The notes beneath the pieces were generated by a model that was not told the DNA's origin, made no database searches, and saw nothing but the letters and a program-made list of their open reading frames with translations. DNA of 23,991 bases from JACKLD01 sp049297695 (GTDB taxonomy: Bacteria > Pseudomonadota > Alphaproteobacteria > UBA2136 > UBA6156): positions 1 to 23,991 of the forward strand of contig JBAQUT010000039.1 in NCBI GenBank assembly GCA_049297695.1. The letters are read 5' to 3'. Shown here piece after piece: positions 16,757 to 23,916 of this stretch. How positions within the stretch are numbered: position 1 is the first letter of the stretch; each line of letters starts with the position of its first letter. Position numbers and translations under genes: made by a program.

Positions 16757-17686
16757 ATGCACATAAAAAAATACCTTTCCCACGCACGGGCCCAAGCTGG
16801 GGCAATGTTTGGTATGGATGCACGGATTGCCCTGATTGTGGCAGCCATACTGACGGCGGCCGGGGGGATTACCTTGATGTCCAAACTGGAGCGTGGCTAC
16901 GCCGAACGGGCCGAAGTGGGGGTAGATAAATTGCGGGATGGCGTGTTGAAGTTTTACCAGCAAATCGGCGTCAACCGTATGGCTGTGACGTTGGATGAAG
17001 TGTTTCAAAACGGTTTGGTGGATGACCCTGACTTAAAAAAAGACCCATGGAACAACCCGTGGTACTACCAAAGCTTCAGCAGCAACGTCAGTTTGGAAGG
17101 TACGTTGGTGAATGTACATTTTGCGGTGATTTACAGTGCGGGGAAAGACGGTGTGAATAACTCGCCCGCCCTTTCCAGCGAATTGGATTATGCCGAATGG
17201 CAGCCTTTGGGCGATGATATTGGCATCAAGGTTTCCACGCGGGATATCGAAGTGGCCCGCAAAGCCGAATACGTGGCCCGTGCCCAACTGATTGTGGATA
17301 AGCTGGAAGCGTTGGAATCCACAACCTTTGTGGAAGCTCAAAATGCCTGCGCCGGCGCCGAGCAGCCCACATGGTGCAGCGACTTGAACAGCAAAAATTA
17401 CACCCAGTTCAATTTTTACCCCAAAAGCGACAAAGACAAAACCGAAGGCACCATTTACTACCAAGTGGACGTGCTGGGCAAAACCCCCTACGTGGGCGGT
17501 AACGAAGACGATATGCAGCGCCTGATGGGCGACTTGGGCCTTCCAACCAGCTATTCCCGTGACCCTTGGGGCCGTATCCTTAACTATCACAGCAATGTAA
17601 CCGGCCGTACGGATCCACCGTTTTCAGCCTCATTGTGCTTCAGTTTGGATGGCGGGGATTGTTTTGAATCCGCCACAAACCCTTAA
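16757..17686 (+). CDS. Pilin-like protein with two GspG-type DPW motifs
   Basis: 309 residues; AAAGG upstream supports the start. A short basic leader ends in QAG or FG before a hydrophobic helix (DARIALIVAAILTAAGGITL), again without Glu at position 5. An amphipathic helix follows and then KDPWNNPWYY (D96) with YSAGKDG, the classic GspG C-terminal pattern. A second copy, RDPWGRILNY (D269), lies near the end. This suggests an internal duplication of the C-terminal pseudopilin domain. Four Cys (CAGAEQPTWC and CFSLDGGDC) may form disulfides, as in pilin D-loops. It is the last gene before the new promoter at 17691. Confidence 0.68.
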   Translation: MHIKKYLSHARAQAGAMFGMDARIALIVAAILTAAGGITLMSKLERGYAERAEVGVDKLRDGVLKFYQQIGVNRMAVTLDEVFQNGLVDDPDLKKDPWNNPWYYQSFSSNVSLEGTLVNVHFAVIYSAGKDGVNNSPALSSELDYAEWQPLGDDIGIKVSTRDIEVARKAEYVARAQLIVDKLEALESTTFVEAQNACAGAEQPTWCSDLNSKNYTQFNFYPKSDKDKTEGTIYYQVDVLGKTPYVGGNEDDMQRLMGDLGLPTSYSRDPWGRILNYHSNVTGRTDPPFSASLCFSLDGGDCFESATNP

Positions 17687-17690
17687 GGGG

Positions 17691-17720
17691 TTGACAGGGC
17701 CGTGGTGGTTTGGGTAGCAT
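17691..17720 (+). promoter_or_regulatory. Promoter upstream of the leader peptide and peptidase genes
   Basis: TTGACA (17691-17696), 18-bp spacer, TAGCAT (17715-17720). The predicted start, about 7 nt after the -10, falls on the A of ATG at 17727, so the first ORF would be leaderless. It begins 5 bp after the stop of the upstream pilin-like gene. Confidence 0.5.
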
Positions 17721-17726
17721 AACCCT

Positions 17727-17792
17727 ATGTCGTGTGTACGTACTCGTAATGTGCTGTTGGTAAGCCTGCTGGCCCTGCGTGTGCTGCGCTAG
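17727..17792 (+). CDS. Candidate leaderless leader peptide, Leu/Val-rich
   Basis: 21 codons. The peptide begins MSCVRTRNV and ends VLLVSLLALRVLR, with seven Leu and four Val. The ATG coincides with the predicted transcription start. The TAG stop lies in the loop of a hairpin, CTGCGC (17784-17789) with GCGCAG (17794-17799). A T7 run follows at 17815-17821. Leu-rich leaders that end in a hairpin resemble amino-acid attenuators, and leaderless leader ORFs are known for alphaproteobacterial trpL. However, no terminator stem abuts the T-run, and the downstream genes are not amino-acid biosynthesis genes. It may be a decayed or unusual attenuator, or chance. Confidence 0.35.
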   Translation: MSCVRTRNVLLVSLLALRVLR

Positions 17793-17862
17793 CGCGCAGA
17801 TGATAACCCCGCCCTTTTTTTGGAAATAACCTTTTCACCACCAAGACAGAAAGTTCGTAACT

Positions 17863-18114
17863 ATGCCCATATCCCATCACGGTACGGTATGTACCTCTCT
17901 TCAAACCATTCAAGCCGAAATCAAGCGTTATGGCGGTAAAGTAACGCTGCGAGAAGTTGCCAAAGGCCAAAAAGCCATCCGCGGCACAGCCCACATGCGG
18001 GATGTAACTGCGGCCGATGTTGCCACATGGTACCACGAAGGTATTGCTGTTGAGGTAACACCACTTTGGGCGATGGAAGCTAATGTGGGTGACCGTATCT
18101 CCCGCGCCGCTTAG
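17863..18114 (+). CDS. Small uncharacterised protein
   Basis: 83 residues, soluble, no signal peptide, with a helix (TIQAEIKRYGG) followed by mixed segments rich in Ala, Val and His. No family is recognised. The SD is weak (AAAG about 10 nt upstream). It ends 9 bp before the prepilin peptidase gene and shares the promoter at 17691, so cotranscription is likely. Base composition resembles its neighbours. Confidence 0.5.
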   Translation: MPISHHGTVCTSLQTIQAEIKRYGGKVTLREVAKGQKAIRGTAHMRDVTAADVATWYHEGIAVEVTPLWAMEANVGDRISRAA

Positions 18115-18123
18115 AGTGGCGCT

Positions 18124-18687
18124 ATGAAGCTTGTATGGCCCTTGGAAGCCCGTACCGTTCCTGCCGCCGCTGTGCGACAAGGGCTGGTGCCATGGACATG
18201 GGGAGATAACCTTACGGCGGTAGGCATGATAGTAGCCGTGCTGGCTTTAGCCCCGTTGCATGGTCTGTGGGCGGTGGCGTTGGCGTTCCCTGTGGCGCGG
18301 TTGGCTGTGCTGGATGCCAGTGCCTACTTGTTGCCCCACCTGTACACGGTGCCTGTGATGGTCTTGGGGCTGGGTGTAGGGCAGGGGGCTCAGCACGGGT
18401 GGTGGATAGCGGGTGTGTTGGTAGCCCGTGAAGTGGCTATGCGGTTGCCGTTCAAAGTGGGCCTCAGCGGAGGCGATTTTATGTTGGTGGCTGCTATGTT
18501 GGGTTGGCTGGAGCCGTATCAGGTATGTATCGCCGCTGCCATGGGCTGCGCGCTGTGGGTGCCTGTGGCCTTCATGTTCCCCAAGCAGGATGTGCCTTTG
18601 GGTGTGCCGTTGATTGTGGGGTGGTTGGTATTTTCTCTGGGTTCGGCCTTGCCGATGGCCCGTAGCTGGCCCATATATGGCTTATGA
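18124..18687 (+). CDS. Type IV prepilin peptidase (A24 family), short form
   Basis: 187 residues, almost all hydrophobic, about six membrane segments. Both catalytic aspartates are visible: Asp64 in LDASAYLLP, matching the D(x)nP box, and Asp118 in SGGDFML, matching the GxGD motif. The N-terminal cytoplasmic methyltransferase domain of PilD is absent, as in short A24 enzymes. It would cleave leader peptides of the pilin-like proteins encoded just upstream at the inner membrane. The stop overlaps the next start by 4 bp. Confidence 0.82.
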   Translation: MKLVWPLEARTVPAAAVRQGLVPWTWGDNLTAVGMIVAVLALAPLHGLWAVALAFPVARLAVLDASAYLLPHLYTVPVMVLGLGVGQGAQHGWWIAGVLVAREVAMRLPFKVGLSGGDFMLVAAMLGWLEPYQVCIAAAMGCALWVPVAFMFPKQDVPLGVPLIVGWLVFSLGSALPMARSWPIYGL

Positions 18688-19211
18688 CCCACATCTGCGC
18701 TTGGCCCGAATGTACCGCGGAAGGAACCTTCCCAGCCCCGCGCGACCCTCGCAACCTGCAAACGCGCCAGTACTTTTGCCAGCCCCACATCAAAGAGTTT
18801 AACAAGCGGTGGGACGGCCTGAAAGGCTTTAGCCCCGACGAAATGTTCCGCATGCAAAACGGCGGCCCAAGTTGGGATAAACCGACGTGGAAAATGGGCC
18901 TGAAAGGCCATGGCGAACAAGCTGCCGGCAGCCCCTTTGGCAACGCCCAGGATTTGTTCGAGTTCTTCCAGCACCGCACGGCCACCGAAGGCCGTGCCGC
19001 CCCGCGTTCGCTGGTGCTGCCAGCCGATGTGAAGGAAGCCTGCGTGATTTTCAACATCGATGCCCCTCTGGACGAAACGACATTGAAAAAGCAGTATTTG
19101 GCGCTGGTGAAGCAGCACCACCCGGATGTGAACAAATCCGCCCACGCCGAAGAACACATCAAACGTATCAACGTGGCGTACAAGATTTTGACGGCGTACC
19201 AAGCAGGCTGA
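18684..19211 (+). CDS. J-domain protein with N-terminal Cys/His zinc-finger-like motif
   Basis: 175 residues. The N-terminus has Cys5, Cys10, Cys32 and His35 (CAWPEC and FCQPH), a likely zinc site. A conserved-looking linker with FNKRWDGLKGFS follows, then a C-terminal J domain with KKQYLALVKQHHPDVNK (HPD at 146-148). This layout matches a J-domain protein common in alphaproteobacteria. It should stimulate the ATPase of DnaK-type chaperones. The ATG overlaps the peptidase stop (ATGA), so it is the last gene of that operon. It converges with the lipoprotein gene, 6 bp apart, with no terminator seen. Confidence 0.85.
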   Translation: MTHICAWPECTAEGTFPAPRDPRNLQTRQYFCQPHIKEFNKRWDGLKGFSPDEMFRMQNGGPSWDKPTWKMGLKGHGEQAAGSPFGNAQDLFEFFQHRTATEGRAAPRSLVLPADVKEACVIFNIDAPLDETTLKKQYLALVKQHHPDVNKSAHAEEHIKRINVAYKILTAYQAG

Positions 19212-19217
19212 ACGACG

Positions 19218-20063
19218 TTATCCCTGCACCGAATCATCCATGGTGGGTAATGGAGCCTCTTTTGCTGGCGGGGTAATCAACTGTTCCATCGTGGTGGGTT
19301 CCAGCCAGCCGGGCTTGGATTCTACTGTTTTGGCTGTGGGTTTGATGTTGCTGGGGCGTATGTTCACCTCGCCAGCTTGTTCCTTGGCCAAGTTTTCGCG
19401 TTCCAAATCCCAGCGCATGGCATCAAAGCGGCGGATATCCCACGCCGATTCTTCGGCCAGACGGCGGATGAGGGCTTCGCCCAAGTCGTACATGCGGCCA
19501 CGGTCCATCTCTTTCGTGGGGCTGCGGCCGTTGAAGGTATCGCGGGTTTGTTCAATGTTAAAGCGGTACACGCGGTTCAGCACCACACGGCTGTCGGGCC
19601 TGCGGGCCACCATGCGGGCCTCCACACGGGTAAAGTAGCGGCCAAAGCGTCCGCTTTTCCAATCACCGCCGATAATACGGGTTTGGAAGGTAAGCAATTC
19701 CATTTCCACCTTGTAATGCTTGGGCATCACGGGGCGGTAGGCCATGTATTTGTTCATCAGCACGGGCACGCGGTAGGTAATGCCTTGCATCAGCTCGTCG
19801 GGTTCGTACTCGTACAACACTTCATCCGGCGCCGTAAACGCGGTGCTGCGGGGGTAGCGGGCATCTTCAAAGCGTACCAGCTCCACGCTAAAGTCGCTGG
19901 CGGATAATATCCGTTCTTGCACTGTGGGCTCGCGGTGGGTGTAGCCCAAACCTTCATACGGTGGTAACTCGGTCGCATCGCGCACCGTCCAACCTTTCAA
20001 GGTGGAGCACCCGTTCAGGGCCAGTGCCAGCAAGGTGGCTCCCAGTATCAGCACAAAACCCAT
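19218..20063 (-). CDS. Outer-membrane-type lipoprotein of unknown function
   Basis: 281 residues. The signal sequence has lipobox LNGC with the lipidated Cys at residue 19. The rest is soluble, with a mixed alpha/beta core and a disordered Pro/Lys-rich C-terminus. The ATG directly abuts the stop of the upstream lipoprotein gene (TAAATG), which implies translational coupling. The residue after Cys is Ser, not Asp, which favours outer-membrane sorting. No family is recognised. Being paired with another lipoprotein suggests an envelope complex. Confidence 0.7.
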   Translation of the reverse strand: MGFVLILGATLLALALNGCSTLKGWTVRDATELPPYEGLGYTHREPTVQERILSASDFSVELVRFEDARYPRSTAFTAPDEVLYEYEPDELMQGITYRVPVLMNKYMAYRPVMPKHYKVEMELLTFQTRIIGGDWKSGRFGRYFTRVEARMVARRPDSRVVLNRVYRFNIEQTRDTFNGRSPTKEMDRGRMYDLGEALIRRLAEESAWDIRRFDAMRWDLERENLAKEQAGEVNIRPSNIKPTAKTVESKPGWLEPTTMEQLITPPAKEAPLPTMDDSVQG

Positions 20064-20615
20064 TTAGTTGGCCTTTCCGTTGACGGTTTGCTGTTGCACC
20101 AAAACCTGCCCGAATTGGTCGGCCAGGTTCCGCACACAGGCATCAAACAGCTTGTCCCACATTTTGGCGTTGCGGGCTTGGGGGGTCAAGGCTACGGTAT
20201 TTTTATCGGCCCACACCTGTTGCGCCATTTCATCCAATTCAAACCCACGGTTTTGAACCTCGCTGCACATAATGGGTTTGTGGGCCAAGGGGCGGTTGTA
20301 AGCATCCACACCTTCCACCTTCATGGCCATGGAGAGGGCAAAGCTGTCGTCAAACGTGGTGGTTTCAAAGTGGGTGAGGGTTAGGTTCAGGCTGGCGTTC
20401 TCGCTGCCAAACAAGGTGTAGGGCATGGCTTTGCGCAAGTTTTGTAAAAACGTCGTTTGGTTAAAGCCGTAGGGCATGGGGTCGGTAAGCTCGGCCTCGC
20501 TGCGGGCATCGGTAATGCTCCCCACGGTAAAGCGGTAGGGCAGGGGCATGGGCTGGGGTGGCGGTGCGCAGGCGGTAAGGGTGAGCAGGGCGGCAAGGGC
20601 AAATAGAGGCTTCAT
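20064..20615 (-). CDS. Small lipoprotein of unknown function
   Basis: 183 residues from the ATG at 20615, chosen because a lipoprotein signal (MKPLFALAALLTLTAC) starts there; the longer open frame upstream overlaps the neighbouring gene and is rejected. The lipobox is LTAC. The mature part resembles small periplasmic domains with a beta-strand start (YRFTVGSITDAR) and a C-terminal helix; a distant likeness to YajG-type lipoproteins is possible but unproven. First gene of a two-gene lipoprotein operon with zero spacing to the next. Confidence 0.68.
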   Translation of the reverse strand: MKPLFALAALLTLTACAPPPQPMPLPYRFTVGSITDARSEAELTDPMPYGFNQTTFLQNLRKAMPYTLFGSENASLNLTLTHFETTTFDDSFALSMAMKVEGVDAYNRPLAHKPIMCSEVQNRGFELDEMAQQVWADKNTVALTPQARNAKMWDKLFDACVRNLADQFGQVLVQQQTVNGKAN

Positions 20616-20646
20616 GGCCCATGCTAGCACCCCTAGGTTGGGCTGG

Positions 20647-21672
20647 TTAGCGATCTGCCCCGTTGGTGGGCAGTTGGGTGGGGGCTTCTTGGCTTTCAGG
20701 TTCCAAGGTAACTCCACAAATTTCAGCAATACGTTGGGTTGTTTCTCCAAAAATACGGGATGTGTGGCGGCATTTGGCGGCATTTGAAAGCGTCATTTTG
20801 GAAAGCCCGTTGTAGTAGTCTCGAACAAGTTGTTCCGCTGCTTCGGTGAGGGATATTTTTTCGGACTTTGCTGTTTTGATAACGTTTTGAGGGGTAAGTT
20901 TTTTGGTCGAATGAGGTTTCAAAGCCGTGGTTGAGCGTGGTTGGCGAGGTTTTTTGAGTTGAGGTTTTGTAACTACGGGTGGGGTAACATGGCGCACAGG
21001 AAATGGAGGTAGAATATCGCGGCACATAGCACGAACAGTTGTTGGGGATGTTTTGTAAATGGAGGCAAGGAGTTCTTCAATTAACTGAGAGTCCGAAACA
21101 ACCTCAAGGTAGCTTCTGTAAGAATCACGTATTTGAGAGCGTTGTTCTTCCGTAATTCCATTGGTGATGGGTTTGGGAAGAGGCGGTAACGGTACATGCT
21201 GAGGTTGAGGAAGTGTGGTCGTAGCAAGTGATTTGGCTGCGGGTGGACGGCCTCTCTGTTTCACCATAAACGTGTCGTTATGAACAATTCTGGAAGGTTT
21301 GGGCGGCAAAGGGATGGATGGTACTTCAGGCGCAGGTCCCATATCTTCCTCGGCATCGCTAACCGCTTGTACGAGTGTGGTGGTTGGGACTGGTTTTTTA
21401 GCAAGCTTCATGTACTCAGGCGCTGGTTTGGAAAGCAATGCCTGAAGTTTGGCCATGCCAGCCTTGGTCAACATGCCATGGCTATCCAATCCACAAAGTT
21501 CCCGAACCTCTCCGTCAACAATGTACGACATTCTGGGGTATCGCCCGCATATTTTCTCCCATGCAAGGTTGGGGTCGCTGCGTTGTTCAAGATAAATTTT
21601 TGCAAGGTTTGTAAACTCACGTGCAATATTTTGAGCGTTAGAGGAAAAGGTTTTGGGTTTTGCTTTGGACAT
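20647..21672 (-). CDS. Uncharacterised protein with AT-hook-like motif; AT-richer gene
   Basis: 341 residues, basic, cytoplasmic. Near residue 140 a KQRGRPPAAK stretch contains the RGRP core of AT-hook DNA-binding motifs. It is flanked by Pro-rich and Lys-rich low-complexity linkers. Two helical regions (about 180-220 and 265-325) might be DNA-binding, but no family is recognised. The gene is visibly AT-richer than its neighbours and uses different codons, a sign of possible transfer. It has a good promoter at 21678-21706 whose start falls on the ATG, so translation is predicted to be leaderless; no SD is present. It lies directly downstream of prmC. Confidence 0.65.
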   Translation of the reverse strand: MSKAKPKTFSSNAQNIAREFTNLAKIYLEQRSDPNLAWEKICGRYPRMSYIVDGEVRELCGLDSHGMLTKAGMAKLQALLSKPAPEYMKLAKKPVPTTTLVQAVSDAEEDMGPAPEVPSIPLPPKPSRIVHNDTFMVKQRGRPPAAKSLATTTLPQPQHVPLPPLPKPITNGITEEQRSQIRDSYRSYLEVVSDSQLIEELLASIYKTSPTTVRAMCRDILPPFPVRHVTPPVVTKPQLKKPRQPRSTTALKPHSTKKLTPQNVIKTAKSEKISLTEAAEQLVRDYYNGLSKMTLSNAAKCRHTSRIFGETTQRIAEICGVTLEPESQEAPTQLPTNGADR

Positions 21673-21677
21673 AGTTA

Positions 21678-21706
21678 TGTATACTTTGAGCAGTGTGTAT
21701 CGTCAA
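21678..21706 (-). promoter_or_regulatory. Promoter of the AT-hook-like gene, predicted leaderless
   Basis: On the minus strand TTGACG (21706-21701), 17-bp spacer, TATACA (21683-21678). The start is predicted at 21671-21672, the A of the ATG. The -35 overlaps the prmC stop codon. Confidence 0.68.
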
Positions 21707-22548
21707 GCCCTCGTTCGTTGCCCCACCACAACCCGTTCCCGCCCTGCCATGTCGGGCAGGGTGGAGACGGCGGTATAGCCATAGTGGGCCAAAAGGGCTG
21801 TCACAGCGGCGGCTTGAGTGTGGCCTACCTCCAACATCAGCCAGCCGTGAGGTTTGAGAAGAGGGGCGGCGGCGGGGATGAGGGCTTGATAGATGGCCAA
21901 ACCCTCATTCTCGGCCAGCAGCGCCTCGCGGGGTTCGTGGGTGCGCACGCAAGGCTCCAGCGCGGCGTACTCGGCGGGGGAGATGTAGGGAGGGTTGGAG
22001 AGGATAAGATCAAACAGCCCTTCCACGCCCTCCAGAAGGTTGGTGGGAGTGAGGGTAAGGCGGGCGGCTATGCCTGCTTCGGTGGTGGTGCGGGTGGCGG
22101 TGGCGATGGCGGCGGGGCTGATATCCGTTCCCACGGCGGTAGTAAGGGGACGTTCCAGCAAAATACTCCCGATAATGGCCCCACTGCCTACGCCTACTTC
22201 GGCAATGCGGGCAGGGGCGGTGGGGGGGAGGACATTCAGCACGGCGTGCACCAAGGTTTCGGTATCCGGCCGCGGGATGAGCACGCTTGGGCTTACATAC
22301 CAATCCCGCCCCCAAAACGGGGCATAGCCCAGCACGTAGGCCAAGGGCTCGCCCGTCAGGCGGCGGGCCACCAAAGCATCCAGTGCGGTGATACGATGGG
22401 CTGGGAAGGGGGTTTGTTCGGCTTTGAGGAGAGTTTGGTCATCCATTCCCAGCACATGGGCCACCAGCGCACGGCCTTCCCGCGGGGCGGGGGCAAGGGG
22501 TTTCAATGCGGCTTGGGTGGCGCGCCACGTGTGGCCGAAGGTGAGCAT
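21703..22548 (-). CDS. prmC: Peptide chain release factor glutamine methyltransferase PrmC
   Basis: 281 residues from the ATG at 22548, the usual PrmC length; the open frame continues 30 codons upstream across a promoter and is rejected. The N-terminal helical domain is followed by VLIPRPDTE (about 90-97), the SAM-binding loop EVGVGSGA (117-124) and the catalytic NPPY (185-188). It N5-methylates the Gln of the GGQ motif in release factors, using S-adenosylmethionine. Its substrate RF1 is encoded just upstream. In many bacteria prfA and prmC are directly joined; here a ~294-bp insert with promoters and a terminator separates them. Confidence 0.94.
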   Translation of the reverse strand: MLTFGHTWRATQAALKPLAPAPREGRALVAHVLGMDDQTLLKAEQTPFPAHRITALDALVARRLTGEPLAYVLGYAPFWGRDWYVSPSVLIPRPDTETLVHAVLNVLPPTAPARIAEVGVGSGAIIGSILLERPLTTAVGTDISPAAIATATRTTTEAGIAARLTLTPTNLLEGVEGLFDLILSNPPYISPAEYAALEPCVRTHEPREALLAENEGLAIYQALIPAAAPLLKPHGWLMLEVGHTQAAAVTALLAHYGYTAVSTLPDMAGRERVVVGQRTRA

Positions 22549-22554
22549 GGGAAA

Positions 22555-22583
22555 GCTATAGAAGGGATTGGCTTGACAAACAA
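22555..22583 (-). promoter_or_regulatory. Candidate promoter of prmC
   Basis: On the minus strand TTGTTT (22583-22578), 17-bp spacer, TATAGC (22560-22555). The start falls at about 22548-22549, the prmC ATG, so leaderless translation is implied, and no SD is present. It overlaps the divergent plus-strand promoter at 22573-22601. Confidence 0.45.
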
Positions 22584-22601
22584 GGGATTTGGACTTATAA
22601 A
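22573..22601 (+). promoter_or_regulatory. Consensus promoter of the putative antisense RNA
   Basis: TTGACA (22573-22578), 17-bp spacer, TATAAA (22596-22601), 11 of 12 consensus bases. It points away from prmC toward the 3' end of the minus-strand peptide ORF. The start is predicted at G22608. No plus-strand gene follows, which suggests an RNA product. Confidence 0.78.
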
Positions 22602-22607
22602 GTGAGC

Positions 22608-22620
22608 GTTGATGGTACTT
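22608..22620 (+). repeat. 13-bp direct repeat, copy 1 (5' end of antisense RNA)
   Basis: GTTGATGGTACTT, identical to 22742-22754. This copy begins exactly at the predicted transcription start of the plus-strand RNA, so it would be its unpaired 5' end. Confidence 0.85.
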
Positions 22621-22650
22621 AAAAAGGGGCGCTTCCACGCCCCTTGCTTT
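22621..22650. terminator. Bidirectional terminator between the convergent RNAs
   Basis: GGGGCG (22626-22631) pairs with CGCCCC (22638-22643) around CTTCCA. A5 precedes it (22621-22625) and T5 follows (22648-22652). On the minus strand the stem is followed directly by T5; on the plus strand by TTGC and then T5. It ends the minus-strand peptide transcript and the plus-strand small RNA, and its loops are complementary between the two. Confidence 0.85.
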
Positions 22651-22725
22651 TTAGTAATGGATGATAATTACGACAATAAGCCGTAACTTTTCAAACATCA
22701 CATCGAGCATGCCACAGAGGTTCAT
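22651..22725 (-). CDS. 24-residue hydrophobic peptide, candidate type I toxin
   Basis: The ATG at 22725 is preceded by GGGAGAG with 5-nt spacing. The peptide begins MNLCGMLDVMFEKLR and ends in a hydrophobic LIVVIII stretch with a final HY, so it probably inserts in or associates with the inner membrane. Length and character resemble TisB, ShoB and Ibs toxins, though no family match can be claimed. The stop touches the terminator. Upstream, the SD and the A of the AUG are in a hairpin. A promoter candidate at 22782-22809 gives a ~155-nt mRNA. A non-toxic small membrane protein is the main alternative. Confidence 0.55.
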   Translation of the reverse strand: MNLCGMLDVMFEKLRLIVVIIIHY

Positions 22726-22766
22726 GGCATCTCTCCCTTTGGTTGATGGTACTTGAGGAGAGGCCA
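22725..22766 (-). promoter_or_regulatory. SD-sequestering hairpin in the peptide mRNA leader
   Basis: In the minus-strand RNA UGGC-CUCUCC (22766-22757) pairs with GGAGAG-au-GCCA (22736-22725), with a 2-nt bulge. The 3' arm is the SD and reaches the A of the start codon. The 20-nt loop exposes the complement of the 13-nt repeat (22754-22742), the predicted target of the antisense RNA. Confidence 0.6.
22742..22754 (+). repeat. 13-bp direct repeat, copy 2 (loop of the SD hairpin)
   Basis: Same GTTGATGGTACTT as 22608-22620, 134 bp away. On the peptide mRNA (minus) its complement occupies the hairpin loop next to the SD. Confidence 0.85.
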
Positions 22767-22781
22767 CCTTGCGGCAACGTG

Positions 22782-22809
22782 AATGTATCAGATTTCAAAC
22801 ATCGTTCAA
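22782..22809 (-). promoter_or_regulatory. Candidate promoter of the hydrophobic peptide gene
   Basis: On the minus strand TTGAAC (22809-22804), 16-bp spacer, TACATT (22787-22782), four of six matches in each box. The start is predicted near 22775, 50 nt before the ATG. Read-through from prfA is the alternative source of this RNA. Confidence 0.4.
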
Positions 22810-22842
22810 GATATGTGTAACATATTTTAATGTGAAGAGGCG

Positions 22843-23916
<1,074 letters not shown>

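Larger units (their letters stand above)
22608..22652 (+). ncRNA. Putative ~45-nt antisense RNA (type I antitoxin candidate)
   Basis: Runs from the predicted start at 22608 to the T-run of the terminator near 22652. It has a 13-nt single-stranded 5' end, an A5 run and the terminator hairpin, with no ORF. It overlaps the 3' end of the minus-strand peptide transcript, including its stop codon. Its 5' end is also fully complementary to the loop of the hairpin that hides the peptide SD. This is the arrangement of RNA II in Fst/par systems. Transcription is inferred from promoter and terminator only. Confidence 0.55.

Noticed and set aside
20616..20783. N-terminal extension of the small lipoprotein gene
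   Set aside because: Would overlap the AT-hook-like gene and place the lipoprotein signal internally. The ATG at 20615 starts directly at the signal.
21280..22605. 441-codon open frame on the plus strand opposite prmC and the AT-hook-like gene
   Set aside because: Gly/His-rich low-complexity translation antisense to prmC, with no SD. The real genes on the minus strand have motifs.
22654..22683. Short plus-strand ORF of 9 codons after the terminator
   Set aside because: Too short and no SD. The minus-strand frame in the same place has SD, promoter and terminator.
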